The notes under the pieces were generated by a model that made no database searches, was not told the DNA's origin, and worked only from the letters and a program-made list of their open reading frames with translations. 8,497 nucleotides of DNA from JBCDCP01 sp039181495 (GTDB taxonomy: Bacteria > Pseudomonadota > Alphaproteobacteria > Rhizobiales > Tepidamorphaceae). The stretch covers positions 1 through 8,497 of the forward strand of contig JBCDCP010000120.1 of the NCBI GenBank assembly GCA_039181495.1. The letters are read 5' to 3'. Below, one piece after another: positions 1 through 6,984 of the stretch; within the stretch, counting starts at the first letter, position 1; every line of letters begins with the position of its first letter. The translations under genes and the position numbers were made by a program.

Positions 1-2
1 AA

Positions 3-143
3 AGCGGGGAAGAGTCGGACCGACTCGCAGAAATGGGTGAACGCGCGGCACAGCTGGTCGAATTCAACCTCGACTCGCGAATTCAGCGTGCGACAATCAG
101 CTCAGGAAGGACCGCTGCGATTGTGCCGGCGGGTCGATGGTGA
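3..143 (+). CDS. Possible C-terminal end of a gene entering from the left edge
   Basis: The frame beginning at base 3 is open from the window edge to a TGA at 141-143. It encodes about 46 residues, including a charged, helix-like stretch (EESDRLAEMGERAAQLVEF). That stretch resembles the final helix of a methyl-accepting chemotaxis protein, but it is too short to assign. It would converge with the minus-strand phage ORF and overlap its 3' end by about 47 bases. In GC-rich DNA an open frame of this length can occur by chance, and the opposite strand is also open here. This is a tentative call; the sequence to the left of the window would settle it. Confidence 0.25.
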   Translation, partial: SGEESDRLAEMGERAAQLVEFNLDSRIQRATISSGRTAAIVPAGRW

Positions 144-510
144 TCGCTGGATCGATTTCGCTTTCAACCGTGCTTCCGTTGCGGATCAGGAGATTGGCGT
201 GCCATGCCTTCGACCTGGCCACGACTACTCTTTCGATGAATTGCGGGCCGGGATCGGGGTTTTCCGTTCCGTCCTCTTGCAGCGGCCGATAGTCCGGGTT
301 GCGCTCTGATCGGGTGTCCAACGATTCAATGTCGTCGTCAGGCAGAATATCGCGGGTCTCGGTCACAATGGTGCCTGGTTCAATCACGTCGAGATCCCAA
401 CCCGCGCGATGATCTTGGGTGATCAGGGTTCCATGGTCGTCGGTTGGGACAAACGGCAGACCAGCGAGCAGAGCAGCCTTTGTGTCGGCGCGGAGATAGA
501 CCGTTTTCAT
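97..510 (-). CDS. Small hypothetical phage-type protein downstream of the tail gene
   Basis: This encodes a 137-residue acidic, soluble protein with no signal peptide or membrane segment. I recognise no named domain. Its ATG lies one base after the TAA of the upstream terminase/tail chimera, and a good ribosome binding site (GGGAGGA, about 7 bases before the ATG) lies inside the end of that gene. This fits translational coupling in a phage late operon. Small proteins in this position after a lectin-like tail protein are common in alphaproteobacterial prophages and are usually unnamed; that role is inferred from position. The sequence starts MKTVYLRADTKAALLAGLPF, and the C-terminal third has a beta-like patch (FIERVVVARSKAWHANLLI, about residues 91-109). 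Its codon use looks normal and it has no internal stop, so it could still be translated even though its operon is degraded. Confidence 0.6.
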   Translation of the reverse strand: MKTVYLRADTKAALLAGLPFVPTDDHGTLITQDHRAGWDLDVIEPGTIVTETRDILPDDDIESLDTRSERNPDYRPLQEDGTENPDPGPQFIERVVVARSKAWHANLLIRNGSTVESEIDPAITIDPPAQSQRSFLS

Positions 511-511
511 C

Positions 512-1125
512 TTACGATCCTCCCGATGTCAGGGCTTGAAGCTGTGGATCGGCAAATGAACTCGGGAAATACAAGTCGCGCCGGACAATAATGTCTGAGT
601 CCAGACCGCCCGCTATGCGACCGTAGCGCATGGTTGAGATGCCGGACGGTAGAGTCGCGGACGTGTCGGGTGTCGCCAGAACACCGTTCATACAGGCCCG
701 AACGTCATTGGTGTCATAGCTGATCGCGACGCGTGCGATCTCTCCCGGTGTGGCCGTGCCGAGCGATGGCGTAGCCGTGACCACCCCGTCCACACGCACC
801 TCGAAGTAGAACGTGCCGTCTGAGTGGCGAAACAGCGTCAGGCGATTGTCGTTCGTTCCATCATCGAACGTCTTGATGATGTCAAAGCCGCTTGATGTCG
901 GCGGAACAACAAACTCAATGATGTTTGCCCCGCGGTCTAGATTGAACCAGTGGCCGGTGTCGTCTGGATTGTAGGGGGTGGGTGTTGATGCCTGCTCGGC
1001 CTTAACACCCCAGGCATAGAGCGATTGTTCGGTACCGGCATAAGACTGGGTGGTGCCATTGTGACATCGGATATCCAACTCAGCAGAGGTGATACCTGAG
1101 CCGAGGTTTCCGAGCATCAGAAGCC
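512..1125 (-). other. LamG/concanavalin-like phage tail module within the chimera
   Basis: This is the roughly 200-codon 3' part of the chimeric frame. It encodes alternating beta-strand segments: GHWFNLDRGANIIEFVVPP, RLTLFRHSDGTFYFEVRVDG, EIARVAISYDTNDVRACMNG, and a terminal FADPQLQALTSGGS. This pattern matches the lectin-like jelly-roll domains at the C-termini of phage tail or structural proteins, which often end with a 'sLsdaqLqaLTa'-like tail. No terminase has such a domain, so the segment comes from a different gene. The segment also appears less GC-rich than the terminase part to its right. The exact junction near 1120-1130 is inferred from where terminase family similarity stops. Confidence 0.65.
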
Positions 1126-1878
1126 GCGGGAACAGCGAGTCATCACGATCGGCGATCAGCTCGCCGTCGATCTCCTGGCGGCCAAGCCGCGTGCCGCCAT
1201 AGCGGGCCGTGAGCCCGTCGATGAAGCCCGGCGCGAGATGAGCGGCGTTGTCAGCGCTCTTCATCCCGGTCAGCACGATATCGTCGCGTGCAACCAGCGC
1301 CCGCATGAACGCGGTGGCGCGCGGCGTCGTGGTGATCAACTGGCGCGGATGCGGCCCCTGCCGCAGCGCGAACTGAAGCTGATCGAACGCCTCCTGCGCA
1401 TAGCGCCACTTGGCGATCTCATCGCACCATGCGGCGGCGAATTGTGGCCCGCGCAGCGCCTCAAAACTGGTCGCCGAAAACACCTGACCGATCGCGCCGT
1501 TCGGCCATTCGAGCAAGCGGCGCGAGGCATGCCAGACCGGTCGCTCGCCCGGCGGATGAACCGCCAAGAGGCCGGACGTGCCCTCGACCATGACGCTGCG
1601 CGCGTCATCATAATCCCGCCCCACAAGGGCGATGGGGCTCAGCGCCGTGCTCCCTGTCCAGGCGTGACCAAGGGCCGTCGCCCTCACCCATTCGGCGCCC
1701 GTGCGCGTCTTGCCCGCGCCGCGCCCCCCATGACGAGCCAATGCGACCAGGGTGGCAATGGTGGTAGTTGCGCCGCGCGGGCCCACACCGGCCAGAATGA
1801 AAGTAGCTCTTCGAAGCCTCGGCGTGTGAGCGTTGCGTCGGCGACCTCAAGAACCAGGCTCGGCGCGGAGCGCCTCAA
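512..1878 (-). pseudogene. Large terminase remnant, frameshifted and fused to a phage tail protein C-terminus
   Basis: This is a broken phage/GTA-type DNA-packaging ATPase joined in frame to part of a tail protein. The longest uninterrupted frame is 512-1786 (424 codons). Walker A is GGRGAGKTRTGAEW (residues 20-33 of that frame), and the Walker B-like segment is AAAWCDE followed by the family-typical AKWRYA (about 117-130). The coupling segment RQLITTTPRA is at about 148-157, and the ATPase domain ends at GELIADRDDSLFPR (208-221). The C-terminal nuclease domain that should follow is missing. Residues from about 222 on are beta-rich and end FADPQLQALTSGGS, like concanavalin/LamG-type modules at the end of phage tail proteins. 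The normal terminase N-terminus (FEELLSFWPVWARAAQLPP ... WLVMGG) lies in another frame, from about 1878 down to 1725, and is cut off by a one-base loss in the G6 run at 1724-1729. The 1878 start (a TTG) is a guess; ATG 1935 is possible. Without the N-terminus and nuclease it cannot package DNA. Confidence 0.85.
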
Positions 1879-2350
1879 GTCTGCGCGCAAGCTCCGCGCG
1901 AAACGCCGGGAGTTGGCTGTCACCGTCCGTCCCACCTCCGGCCATTTCGTGCTCCGACTGCCCCGTGAGTTCGGTCAGTTTTTCGAAATTGCGCAGCATC
2001 ATCTGCAGGGTCCGTGCGTTCTTCTCGGCCGCGGTGCCGGCGGCATCACGATCTGGCACTGTCCGTTCTGGCGTACTATCGGCGAACGCAGCGACCTGGC
2101 CGGCAAGTTCGCGGCGGAACTGCGCCAGCACCCCCTGCGCTTCAGTCTGAATCGATCCGGCGGATGCTACGGCATCGTCTCGTTCATCGGTCTGTCGCGG
2201 GTCGGACCAGGCCTCGCGCCGGAGCCGCTTGACCACCACCTTTAGCGATACACCCATGAGGGCCGCAAGCGCGCCGGGATCGAGCATCGCGCGCTCATAA
2301 GCGCGCCGGGCGATCACCCAGCGGTCCGATTTCTTGTCTTCGATTGTCAT
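1847..2350 (-). CDS. Terminase small-subunit-like HTH protein (GTA gp1/phage type)
   Basis: This encodes a 167-residue soluble protein just upstream of the terminase relic, in the same orientation and overlapping its N-terminal coding region. Residues about 12-48 (ARRAYER ... LAALMGVSLKVVVKRLRREAW) read as a helix-turn-helix of the kind used by small terminases to bind DNA. Residues about 107-128 (AAEKNARTLQMMLRNFEKLT) match a helix common in the gp1/small-terminase-like proteins that precede large terminases in alphaproteobacterial GTAs and prophages. The C-terminus is a charged helix (FRAELARRLEALRAE). In an intact system it would recognise DNA and hand it to the large terminase. Here the partner is broken, so it probably has no packaging role. 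No clear Shine-Dalgarno precedes the ATG at 2350. The frame is intact. The family assignment combines weak sequence pattern with strong context. Confidence 0.65.
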   Translation of the reverse strand: MTIEDKKSDRWVIARRAYERAMLDPGALAALMGVSLKVVVKRLRREAWSDPRQTDERDDAVASAGSIQTEAQGVLAQFRRELAGQVAAFADSTPERTVPDRDAAGTAAEKNARTLQMMLRNFEKLTELTGQSEHEMAGGGTDGDSQLPAFRAELARRLEALRAEPGS

Positions 2351-2386
2351 GAAAGCGGTCGGATCAGACGGATCGCGACCCTAGGC

Positions 2387-2398
2387 GGCAAGCTTGCC
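2387..2398. promoter_or_regulatory. 12-bp perfect palindrome upstream of the small-terminase gene
   Basis: GGCAAGCTTGCC is a perfect 12-base palindrome centred about 42 bases upstream of the ATG at 2350. Its position would suit an operator for the phage operon, but it is short, is seen only once in the window, and no regulator gene is present nearby. It may be chance. Confidence 0.15.
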
Positions 2399-2512
2399 AC
2401 CTGGTGCAGCGGCCCCGCCGCCAAACCCAATTATCGAGCATGCCCAAACACTACCCGAGGATCGTGACGCTGTCAAGGATTATTTTCCTATTTTCCTGTA
2501 TAATGCATCATT

Positions 2513-2663
2513 ATGGGCGCACCAAAGGAAGTCGGTGAGACGGAAATCGAGATCATGCCCAAGATGAGCGAGGCGGGGCCACGGCGTTGTGCATGATCAA
2601 CAGGGAATTTGAGCCAAAGAGGACACGGCTATCTGGATTTTCTTGGCAATCGCTGAATGTTAA
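2513..2663 (+). pseudogene. Tiny hypothetical gene broken by two single-base frameshifts
   Basis: From the ATG at 2513 the frame reads MGAPKEVGETEIEIMPKMSE and on to a TGA at 2594. If one missing base is restored near the GGGG at 2575-2578, the reading continues ATALCMINREFEPKR in the next frame. If another is restored near 2620-2623, it continues DTAIWIFLAIAEC and stops at TAA 2661-2663. The joined peptide of about 50 residues has the layout of small alphaproteobacterial hypotheticals, which combine an 'EIxxxMxEAG...AL..FNxEFE' start with an '..IFLAMAEC' end. This likeness is from memory of such families, not a search. The start has a TATAAT-like hexamer just upstream (2499-2504). The 3' end overlaps the end of the convergent MltR/HEPN-like gene. 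The function of the intact family is unknown to me. Confidence 0.4.
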
Positions 2664-3243
2664 CCGGGTCTTTTCCGTCAGGAATGAAAACCTCCTTGGG
2701 GCGTTTTATATGTTGGTCAAACGCATCTTCTAGGACAATCAACAGGTTAATCGCGACGGCAATGAACCTTGCGCGGTGCGGTCCGATCTCAGCATCCTCA
2801 ATCGAAAGATTGGGCAGTGTGGATTCTGAGAGCTTAGCGGCCGGAAGCTTGTCCAGGTGGACGGCAATGGACTCTAGTTCGAACGAAAATGAGCGAGGGG
2901 AGTGCGCAAAGACGTTACGCACGCGGCGGACGGTGTGCAGAAAACCCTCCACCCGTTGGCCGTATATGCCCATAGCGCGGCCCATGAGTGTCTTGGAATA
3001 GAAGGTGGCTAGTGGCGCGCCAGTGTCTTGAAACAGTTCCCCAAATTGCTTCTGGCTCTTGATCACCATTCTTGCTGCGATAGCGCGTGTGAGCGACAAT
3101 TCCACAAGTGACGCCCCCATGATGGCAGCAGAACGATCTGGGCCATTCACGAGTTCGTCTTTGATCGCCTCGAATTCGTCTGGCCGCAGGGGGTCACTGG
3201 TTAGCTTGGAAAATGCCGATGGTTTCTTTTTTCCGCCACCCAT
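2629..3243 (-). CDS. MltR-like helical protein with a HEPN-type RNxxxH motif
   Basis: This encodes a 204-residue soluble protein. Residues about 34-60 (GPDRSAAIMGASLVELSLTR) and 70-114 (LFQDTGAPLATFYSKTLMGR, then VRRVRNVFAH) follow the plan of the MltR family: a 'dRaaaLvgaalLe..L' helix, 'ApLgtfs.Ki..a.algi', then 'irkiRNdFAH'. R109-N110-VFA-H114 also satisfies the R-X4-H signature of HEPN domains, many of which are RNases in toxin-antitoxin or phage-defence loci. MltR itself is a repressor of mannitol operon expression, but no mannitol gene is present, so that role is not implied. I chose ATG 3243 because the 55 codons upstream (to 3408) mostly overlap the end of the UPF0260 gene in another frame and are not protein-like. 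A weak GGGAG lies about 12 bases before this ATG. It sits alone between the phage relic and core genes, suggesting accessory DNA. Function is uncertain. Confidence 0.65.
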   Translation of the reverse strand: MGGGKKKPSAFSKLTSDPLRPDEFEAIKDELVNGPDRSAAIMGASLVELSLTRAIAARMVIKSQKQFGELFQDTGAPLATFYSKTLMGRAMGIYGQRVEGFLHTVRRVRNVFAHSPRSFSFELESIAVHLDKLPAAKLSESTLPNLSIEDAEIGPHRARFIAVAINLLIVLEDAFDQHIKRPKEVFIPDGKDPVNIQRLPRKSR

Positions 3244-3331
3244 CCAAAAAATTGACTCCCGTAGTGATAATTGCGCGCGCGACAGAGCACCAGTGCGTGC
3301 ACTTGCCTGCCTAGGACTTATTTCCTGAAAC

Positions 3332-3859
3332 TCACGCCATCTCCGGCGCGACATCCCGCTCCGGCCAGTCGACAATCCGGTTGGGCAGATCGTCTTCGGC
3401 GACCTCACCTTCCATCAAAACGCGGCCGCGCACCGACATGCCGGCCTCGTGGATTGTCTCGCGGCTGCCCGAGACGAGATGGTGCCACCAGTAGAGCGGT
3501 CGCCCCTCGCCAACCAATCGGTAAGCGCAGGTGGGCGGCAGCCAGTGCAGCCGGTCGACAGCCGCGCGGTCGATCTTGAGACAATCGGACACCTTATCCA
3601 GCCTGTTGTCATAGTCGCCGCAGCGGCAGGTGTCGGCGACCAGCAAGGTGCAGGCGACATCGGTGGTGAAGACCTCGCCGGTGTCGTCATCTTCCAGCTT
3701 GATCAGGCAGCATTTGCCGCAGCCATCGCACAGCGCTTCCCACTCGGTCTGGTTCATTTGGTCGAGCGTCTTGCGGCGCCAGAACCCCTCTTCCAGCACA
3801 GGCGCCGGCTCAAGCGTCGCTAAGGGTAAGTCAGCAGAGATCAGCGTGGTACGCGGCAC
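3332..3859 (-). CDS. UPF0260 / YcgN family cysteine-rich protein (CxxCxxCC)
   Basis: This is a member of the UPF0260 (YcgN) family, a widespread proteobacterial group of unknown biochemical role that is thought to bind a metal or Fe-S centre. Numbering from the GTG at 3859 (175 residues), the hallmark LCDGCGKCC cluster has C44, C47, C50 and C51. It is followed by C70, C78, C80 (TCRCGDY), C93 (SDCLK) and C111 (PPTCAYRL). Other family blocks are FWRRKTLDQMNQTEWEALC before the cluster and HLVSGSRETIHEAGMSVRGR near the C-terminus, ending around NRIVDWPERD. All the usual cysteines are present. The start is uncertain: TTG 3991 would add a 44-residue extension unlike the family, and GTG 3799 would give 155 residues, closer to usual family length. 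No candidate has a strong Shine-Dalgarno. The gene is divergent from the PBP gene. It is soluble and cytoplasmic, with no signal peptide. Confidence 0.88.
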   Translation of the reverse strand: MPRTTLISADLPLATLEPAPVLEEGFWRRKTLDQMNQTEWEALCDGCGKCCLIKLEDDDTGEVFTTDVACTLLVADTCRCGDYDNRLDKVSDCLKIDRAAVDRLHWLPPTCAYRLVGEGRPLYWWHHLVSGSRETIHEAGMSVRGRVLMEGEVAEDDLPNRIVDWPERDVAPEMA

Positions 3860-3950
3860 GGTCCAAATTCTCGTAATTTCAACGATTTCGGAATATGGCT
3901 CATAGAACACAATCGGTAACCCTTGCACGCAAAAGTGCGTTTGAGGGCAT

Positions 3951-3978
3951 TTGGTCTTGTGCGGCGCTCTGCTATAGC
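3951..3978 (+). promoter_or_regulatory. Candidate promoter of the penicillin-binding protein gene
   Basis: TTGGTC (3951-3956) and TATAGC (3973-3978) are separated by 16 bases and lie about 75 bases upstream of the PBP start, within the divergent intergenic region. The match to the sigma70 consensus is moderate. No other pair upstream of this gene looks better, but transcription start data would be needed to confirm it. Confidence 0.3.
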
Positions 3979-4051
3979 ACAGTTCGGCCAAATCGCTTTC
4001 GCCATGGCTTCATGAGGCCGTGTCACGGACGAACAGCGGAGCGGATGAACT

Positions 4052-6238
4052 GTGAGCAATCCTTTTGAACCAGGCAGACGCGGCACCCGCTCCCGGTTGT
4101 TGGCTTTTGATGCGTGGCTCAACTCGCTGGTCTTCGGGGTATTTGAGCGCATCAAGGACGCTTACGCCAACTATTCGGCGCGGCTTGAGCGGTTCAACAT
4201 GCGTGGTGCCGGGCGTGGCGTCGTCGAGCTTGTCTCCGATGGGCTGACGCTGGGGATTGCCGGGCTTCTGGTCGCGCTGTCTTTCGCCATCCCTGCCTTT
4301 CAGGCAACGCGGAATGACTGGCGCAGCTATCAGAATTACTCGGTCACCTTTTACGACCGCTACGGCAAGGAAATCGGTCACCGCGGCATCCGCCACGATG
4401 ACGGCGTGCCGCTCACCGAGATCCCTGATCATATGGTGCAGGCGACGCTGGCGATTGAGGATCGGCGGTTCTACAGCCATATCGGCATCGACTTCATGGG
4501 CACCATGCGTGCCGTTGTCGCCAATATGCGCGCAAATGGCGTCGTCGAGGGCGGCAGTACGCTGACCCAGCAGCTGGCCAAGAACGTCTTCCTCAACAAC
4601 GAGCGGACGCTGGAACGCAAGATCAAGGAGGCGTTCCTGGCGATCTGGCTCGAGGTCAACCTGACCAAGTCGGAGATCCTCAAGCTGTATTTTGACCGCG
4701 CCTATCTCGGTGCTGGTGCGTTCGGTGTTGAGGCTGCGTCGCGGTTCTATTTCAACAAATCGGTCCGCGACGTGACGCTGGCGGAGGCGGCAATGCTGGC
4801 CGGTATGTTCAAGGCGCCGACGCGCTTTGCGCCGCATCTCGATCTTCCTGCTGCGCGTGCCCGCGCCAATATCGTGCTGAATACGATGGTCGAGGCCGGT
4901 TTCATGACCAACGGTCAGGTGTTGGCTGCGCGCCGCTCGCCGGCAACCGCCATCGACAGGTCGGACGAGAACAGCCCGGACTACTTCCTCGACTGGGCCT
5001 ATGAAGAAGTTCAGCGGCTGGCGGATGGCAAGGCCTTCTCGCTGACGGCCAAGACGACGATCGATCTCGGGCTGCAGCGGACCGCGGAAAACACGGTCGT
5101 CTCAATGCTGCGCCAGCATGGCCGCGCCCGGCGCGTTGGCCAGGCCTCGATGGTGCTGGCCGAGACCAATGGTGCGGTTCGCGCCATCGTCGGCGGCAAG
5201 GATTACGGCGAGAGCCAGTTCAACCGCGGTACCCGCGCGCTGCGGCAGCCCGGTTCGTCTTTCAAGGTCTATGTCTATATGGCCGCGCTTCTGAACGGCT
5301 ACACGCCGCGTTCGGTGGTCGTTGATGGTCCGGTCTCAATTGGGCGCTGGTCGCCACGCAACTATTCAGGCGGCTATCGCGGCCGGATGCAGGTGATCAC
5401 CGCGCTGACCCGGTCGGTGAACACCGTGCCGGTAAAACTCTACAAGGAGCTCGGCTCCGGCCCGATCGTCGAAATGGTCGATCGCATGGGGGTCGAGACC
5501 GAAATGCGCGTCAACCGGGCGCTTGCCCTGGGGACGTCTGAAGTCACGGTGCTGGATCAGGTGCGCGGTTACCTCACGCTTGCAACAGGCGGGCGCCGGA
5601 CACCGGCCTACGGCATTGAGGAAGTCCGCACGGTGGAAGGCGAACTGCTTTACTCCCACCTGCGCGACAAGCCGAAACCGGAACAGCTCCTGCCGCCCGA
5701 AAAGGTGTCTCAGATGAATGAGATGCTGGTCAATGTGGTGAATGCCGGCACTGCCCGCCGCGCGCAATTGCCCGGTGTCGTGGCTGCCGGCAAGACCGGC
5801 ACGTCCCAGGCCTATCGTGATGCCTGGTTCATCGGCTTCACCGGCAACTATGTTGGTGGCGTTTGGTATGGCAACGACAACTTCTCACCCACCGGACGGA
5901 TCACCGGCGGCAATCTGCCAGCCATGACCTGGCAGCGGGTGATGGAGGTTGCCCATCAGGGCATCGAGCTGAAACCGATCCCGGGTATCGGCGCACCGAT
6001 CGCGCCTCTGCCGGCCCTGGTCGAGGAAGAAGGCATACGGACGCGGGCGATCGCCCGAGCGCCCACGCTGAGCCGTGGCGCTGCGCAGGTATTACGTAAC
6101 CTGTCCGAGGAGTTGAGACGTGCGCCGCTGATGCGTGGTACAGGCGGATTGTCGTCGCTGCCCGCAACTGGCACCACGGTTCGCGTCGGCAGCCGAGCAG
6201 CCGATGAGACACCCCGTCCGAGCACGGTGACGCGCTAA
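4052..6238 (+). CDS. Class A penicillin-binding protein (PBP1A family), bifunctional
   Basis: This enzyme polymerises lipid II into glycan strands and cross-links the peptides; it is anchored in the inner membrane and works in the periplasm. It has 728 residues with a GTG start preceded by an AGCGGAGCGGA purine tract. A cytoplasmic N-terminus of about 63 residues is followed by one membrane segment (about 64-86). The glycosyltransferase (GT51) domain shows AIEDRRFYSHIGID (catalytic E136), EGGSTLTQQLAKN (from E166), RKIKEAFLAIWLE (189-201), YLGAGAFGVEAASRFYF (218-234) and LAEAAMLAGMFKAPTRF (243-259). The transpeptidase domain has SSFK (nucleophile S402, K405), SVN (455-457) and KTGTS (581-585). 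The linker between domains is short, and I see no room for the OB-like insert of large PBP1A proteins, so this is the compact form. The last 80 or so residues are rich in Arg, Ala and Pro and poorly conserved in type. All catalytic motifs are intact, so it should be active. Confidence 0.95.
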   Translation: MSNPFEPGRRGTRSRLLAFDAWLNSLVFGVFERIKDAYANYSARLERFNMRGAGRGVVELVSDGLTLGIAGLLVALSFAIPAFQATRNDWRSYQNYSVTFYDRYGKEIGHRGIRHDDGVPLTEIPDHMVQATLAIEDRRFYSHIGIDFMGTMRAVVANMRANGVVEGGSTLTQQLAKNVFLNNERTLERKIKEAFLAIWLEVNLTKSEILKLYFDRAYLGAGAFGVEAASRFYFNKSVRDVTLAEAAMLAGMFKAPTRFAPHLDLPAARARANIVLNTMVEAGFMTNGQVLAARRSPATAIDRSDENSPDYFLDWAYEEVQRLADGKAFSLTAKTTIDLGLQRTAENTVVSMLRQHGRARRVGQASMVLAETNGAVRAIVGGKDYGESQFNRGTRALRQPGSSFKVYVYMAALLNGYTPRSVVVDGPVSIGRWSPRNYSGGYRGRMQVITALTRSVNTVPVKLYKELGSGPIVEMVDRMGVETEMRVNRALALGTSEVTVLDQVRGYLTLATGGRRTPAYGIEEVRTVEGELLYSHLRDKPKPEQLLPPEKVSQMNEMLVNVVNAGTARRAQLPGVVAAGKTGTSQAYRDAWFIGFTGNYVGGVWYGNDNFSPTGRITGGNLPAMTWQRVMEVAHQGIELKPIPGIGAPIAPLPALVEEEGIRTRAIARAPTLSRGAAQVLRNLSEELRRAPLMRGTGGLSSLPATGTTVRVGSRAADETPRPSTVTR

Positions 6239-6393
6239 CCCAAGCCGGCCGCCAGGCGAGCCTGCCGCGTAGAGCGGCGAAGCCGCCGTCCTCCATTGAC
6301 AAATGAGGCCCTGACGACGCACTGATCGGCTTTTCGGGGGCATGGTCTACGTGCCGCCGATTCTGCAGGATCGGTGTGGAGCAATAAGCGGCG

Positions 6394-6984
6394 ATGCTCT
6401 TCTACATTCAGCTGGCGATCGCAGGCGCCATTGCCATTGCGGTCGGGCTTGGCACGGCGCGTCACGCGATCACGCAAGGGATAGGGTTCGAGTCCATCAA
6501 GCGCGGAAGCTGGACAAGCTGGCCGCAGGCGGGCGGTAAGGACGCCGACCCCTATACAAGGGCTGTTTTTGCCAGCAATCGCGAACTGCCGAACGCTGGT
6601 GAAAACGTCGTGGTCTTCTCGGCCGGCACCGATGATGAAGGTAATGTCCTGCGGGCTGGATGCAGCTACCGCGTTCAGGGGAAAGCGCCCCCCGCACAGT
6701 ACTGGACCCTGACGGCCTATCGCGACGAGACAAAGCGTCCCTTGCGCAACAAGGCCGCACGTGCGGGCTTTTCCAGTTCCGAAGTCCTATACCGGGCCGA
6801 CTCGAGTTTTGAGATCACTCTATCGCGCCAGCCTGCGACCGAGAACTGGGTGCCGGTCCCCGGCGATCTGCCAAACGAATCCGCTTTGCGGCTGTTCATG
6901 AGGTTCTATGACACGCCGGTTTCGTTCGGGCGCGATGCCTCAACGGCCGAAATGCCCCGTATCCTGCGCGGCGAGTGTCTCTGA
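6394..6984 (+). CDS. Membrane-anchored DUF1214 domain protein
   Basis: This encodes a 196-residue protein with one N-terminal hydrophobic segment (about 2-22), probably an uncleaved anchor that puts the rest in the periplasm. The DUF1214 domain spans about 68-178: YWTLTAYRDETKRPL (103-117), then YRADSSFEITLSR (133-145), NWVPVPGDLP (151-160) and LRLFMRFYDTP (165-175). This matches the family order 'YWslTvYd ... NWLPaP ... lrlY.P'. DUF1214 often occurs joined to DUF1254 in one long protein; here it is separate and followed directly by a DUF1254-like gene, an arrangement common in Rhizobiales. The biochemical function is unknown. A GGAG lies about 12 bases before the ATG, a rather long spacing. 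The 155-base gap from the PBP gene shows no clear terminator, so read-through from the PBP is possible. Confidence 0.85.
   Translation: MLFYIQLAIAGAIAIAVGLGTARHAITQGIGFESIKRGSWTSWPQAGGKDADPYTRAVFASNRELPNAGENVVVFSAGTDDEGNVLRAGCSYRVQGKAPPAQYWTLTAYRDETKRPLRNKAARAGFSSSEVLYRADSSFEITLSRQPATENWVPVPGDLPNESALRLFMRFYDTPVSFGRDASTAEMPRILRGECL

Noticed and set aside
61..86. Two GAATTC sites close together near the left edge
   Set aside because: Two six-base sites within 30 bases can arise by chance, and no larger repeat surrounds them.
1238..2245. Long + strand open frame (335 codons) opposite the phage genes
   Set aside because: It lies antisense to the terminase and small-terminase coding regions, is full of Arg, Pro and Gly, and has no recognisable motif. 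It is a GC-driven shadow.
2499..2504. Perfect TATAAT upstream of the tiny broken gene, as a promoter
   Set aside because: No reasonable -35 element lies 16-18 bases upstream; the nearest candidate (CTGTCA, 2470-2475) is 23 bases away. It is kept only as a note.
3244..3408. N-terminal extension of the MltR/HEPN-like gene
   Set aside because: Much of it overlaps the 3' end of the UPF0260 gene in another frame, and the translation is Arg/Ser-rich and unlike a domain. ATG 3243 is preferred.
4010..4837. Minus-strand open frame (275 codons) opposite the PBP 5' half
   Set aside because: It is antisense to well-supported glycosyltransferase motifs, and its composition is typical of a reverse-strand shadow.
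6270..6287. GCGGC-GAA-GCCGC hairpin after the PBP gene, as a terminator
   Set aside because: The stem is only five base pairs and no T run follows, so it is not convincing as an intrinsic terminator.
6296..6324. TTGACA as the -35 of a promoter for the DUF1214 gene
   Set aside because: The -35 hexamer is perfect, but the sequence 16-18 bases downstream is GC-rich with nothing resembling a -10.
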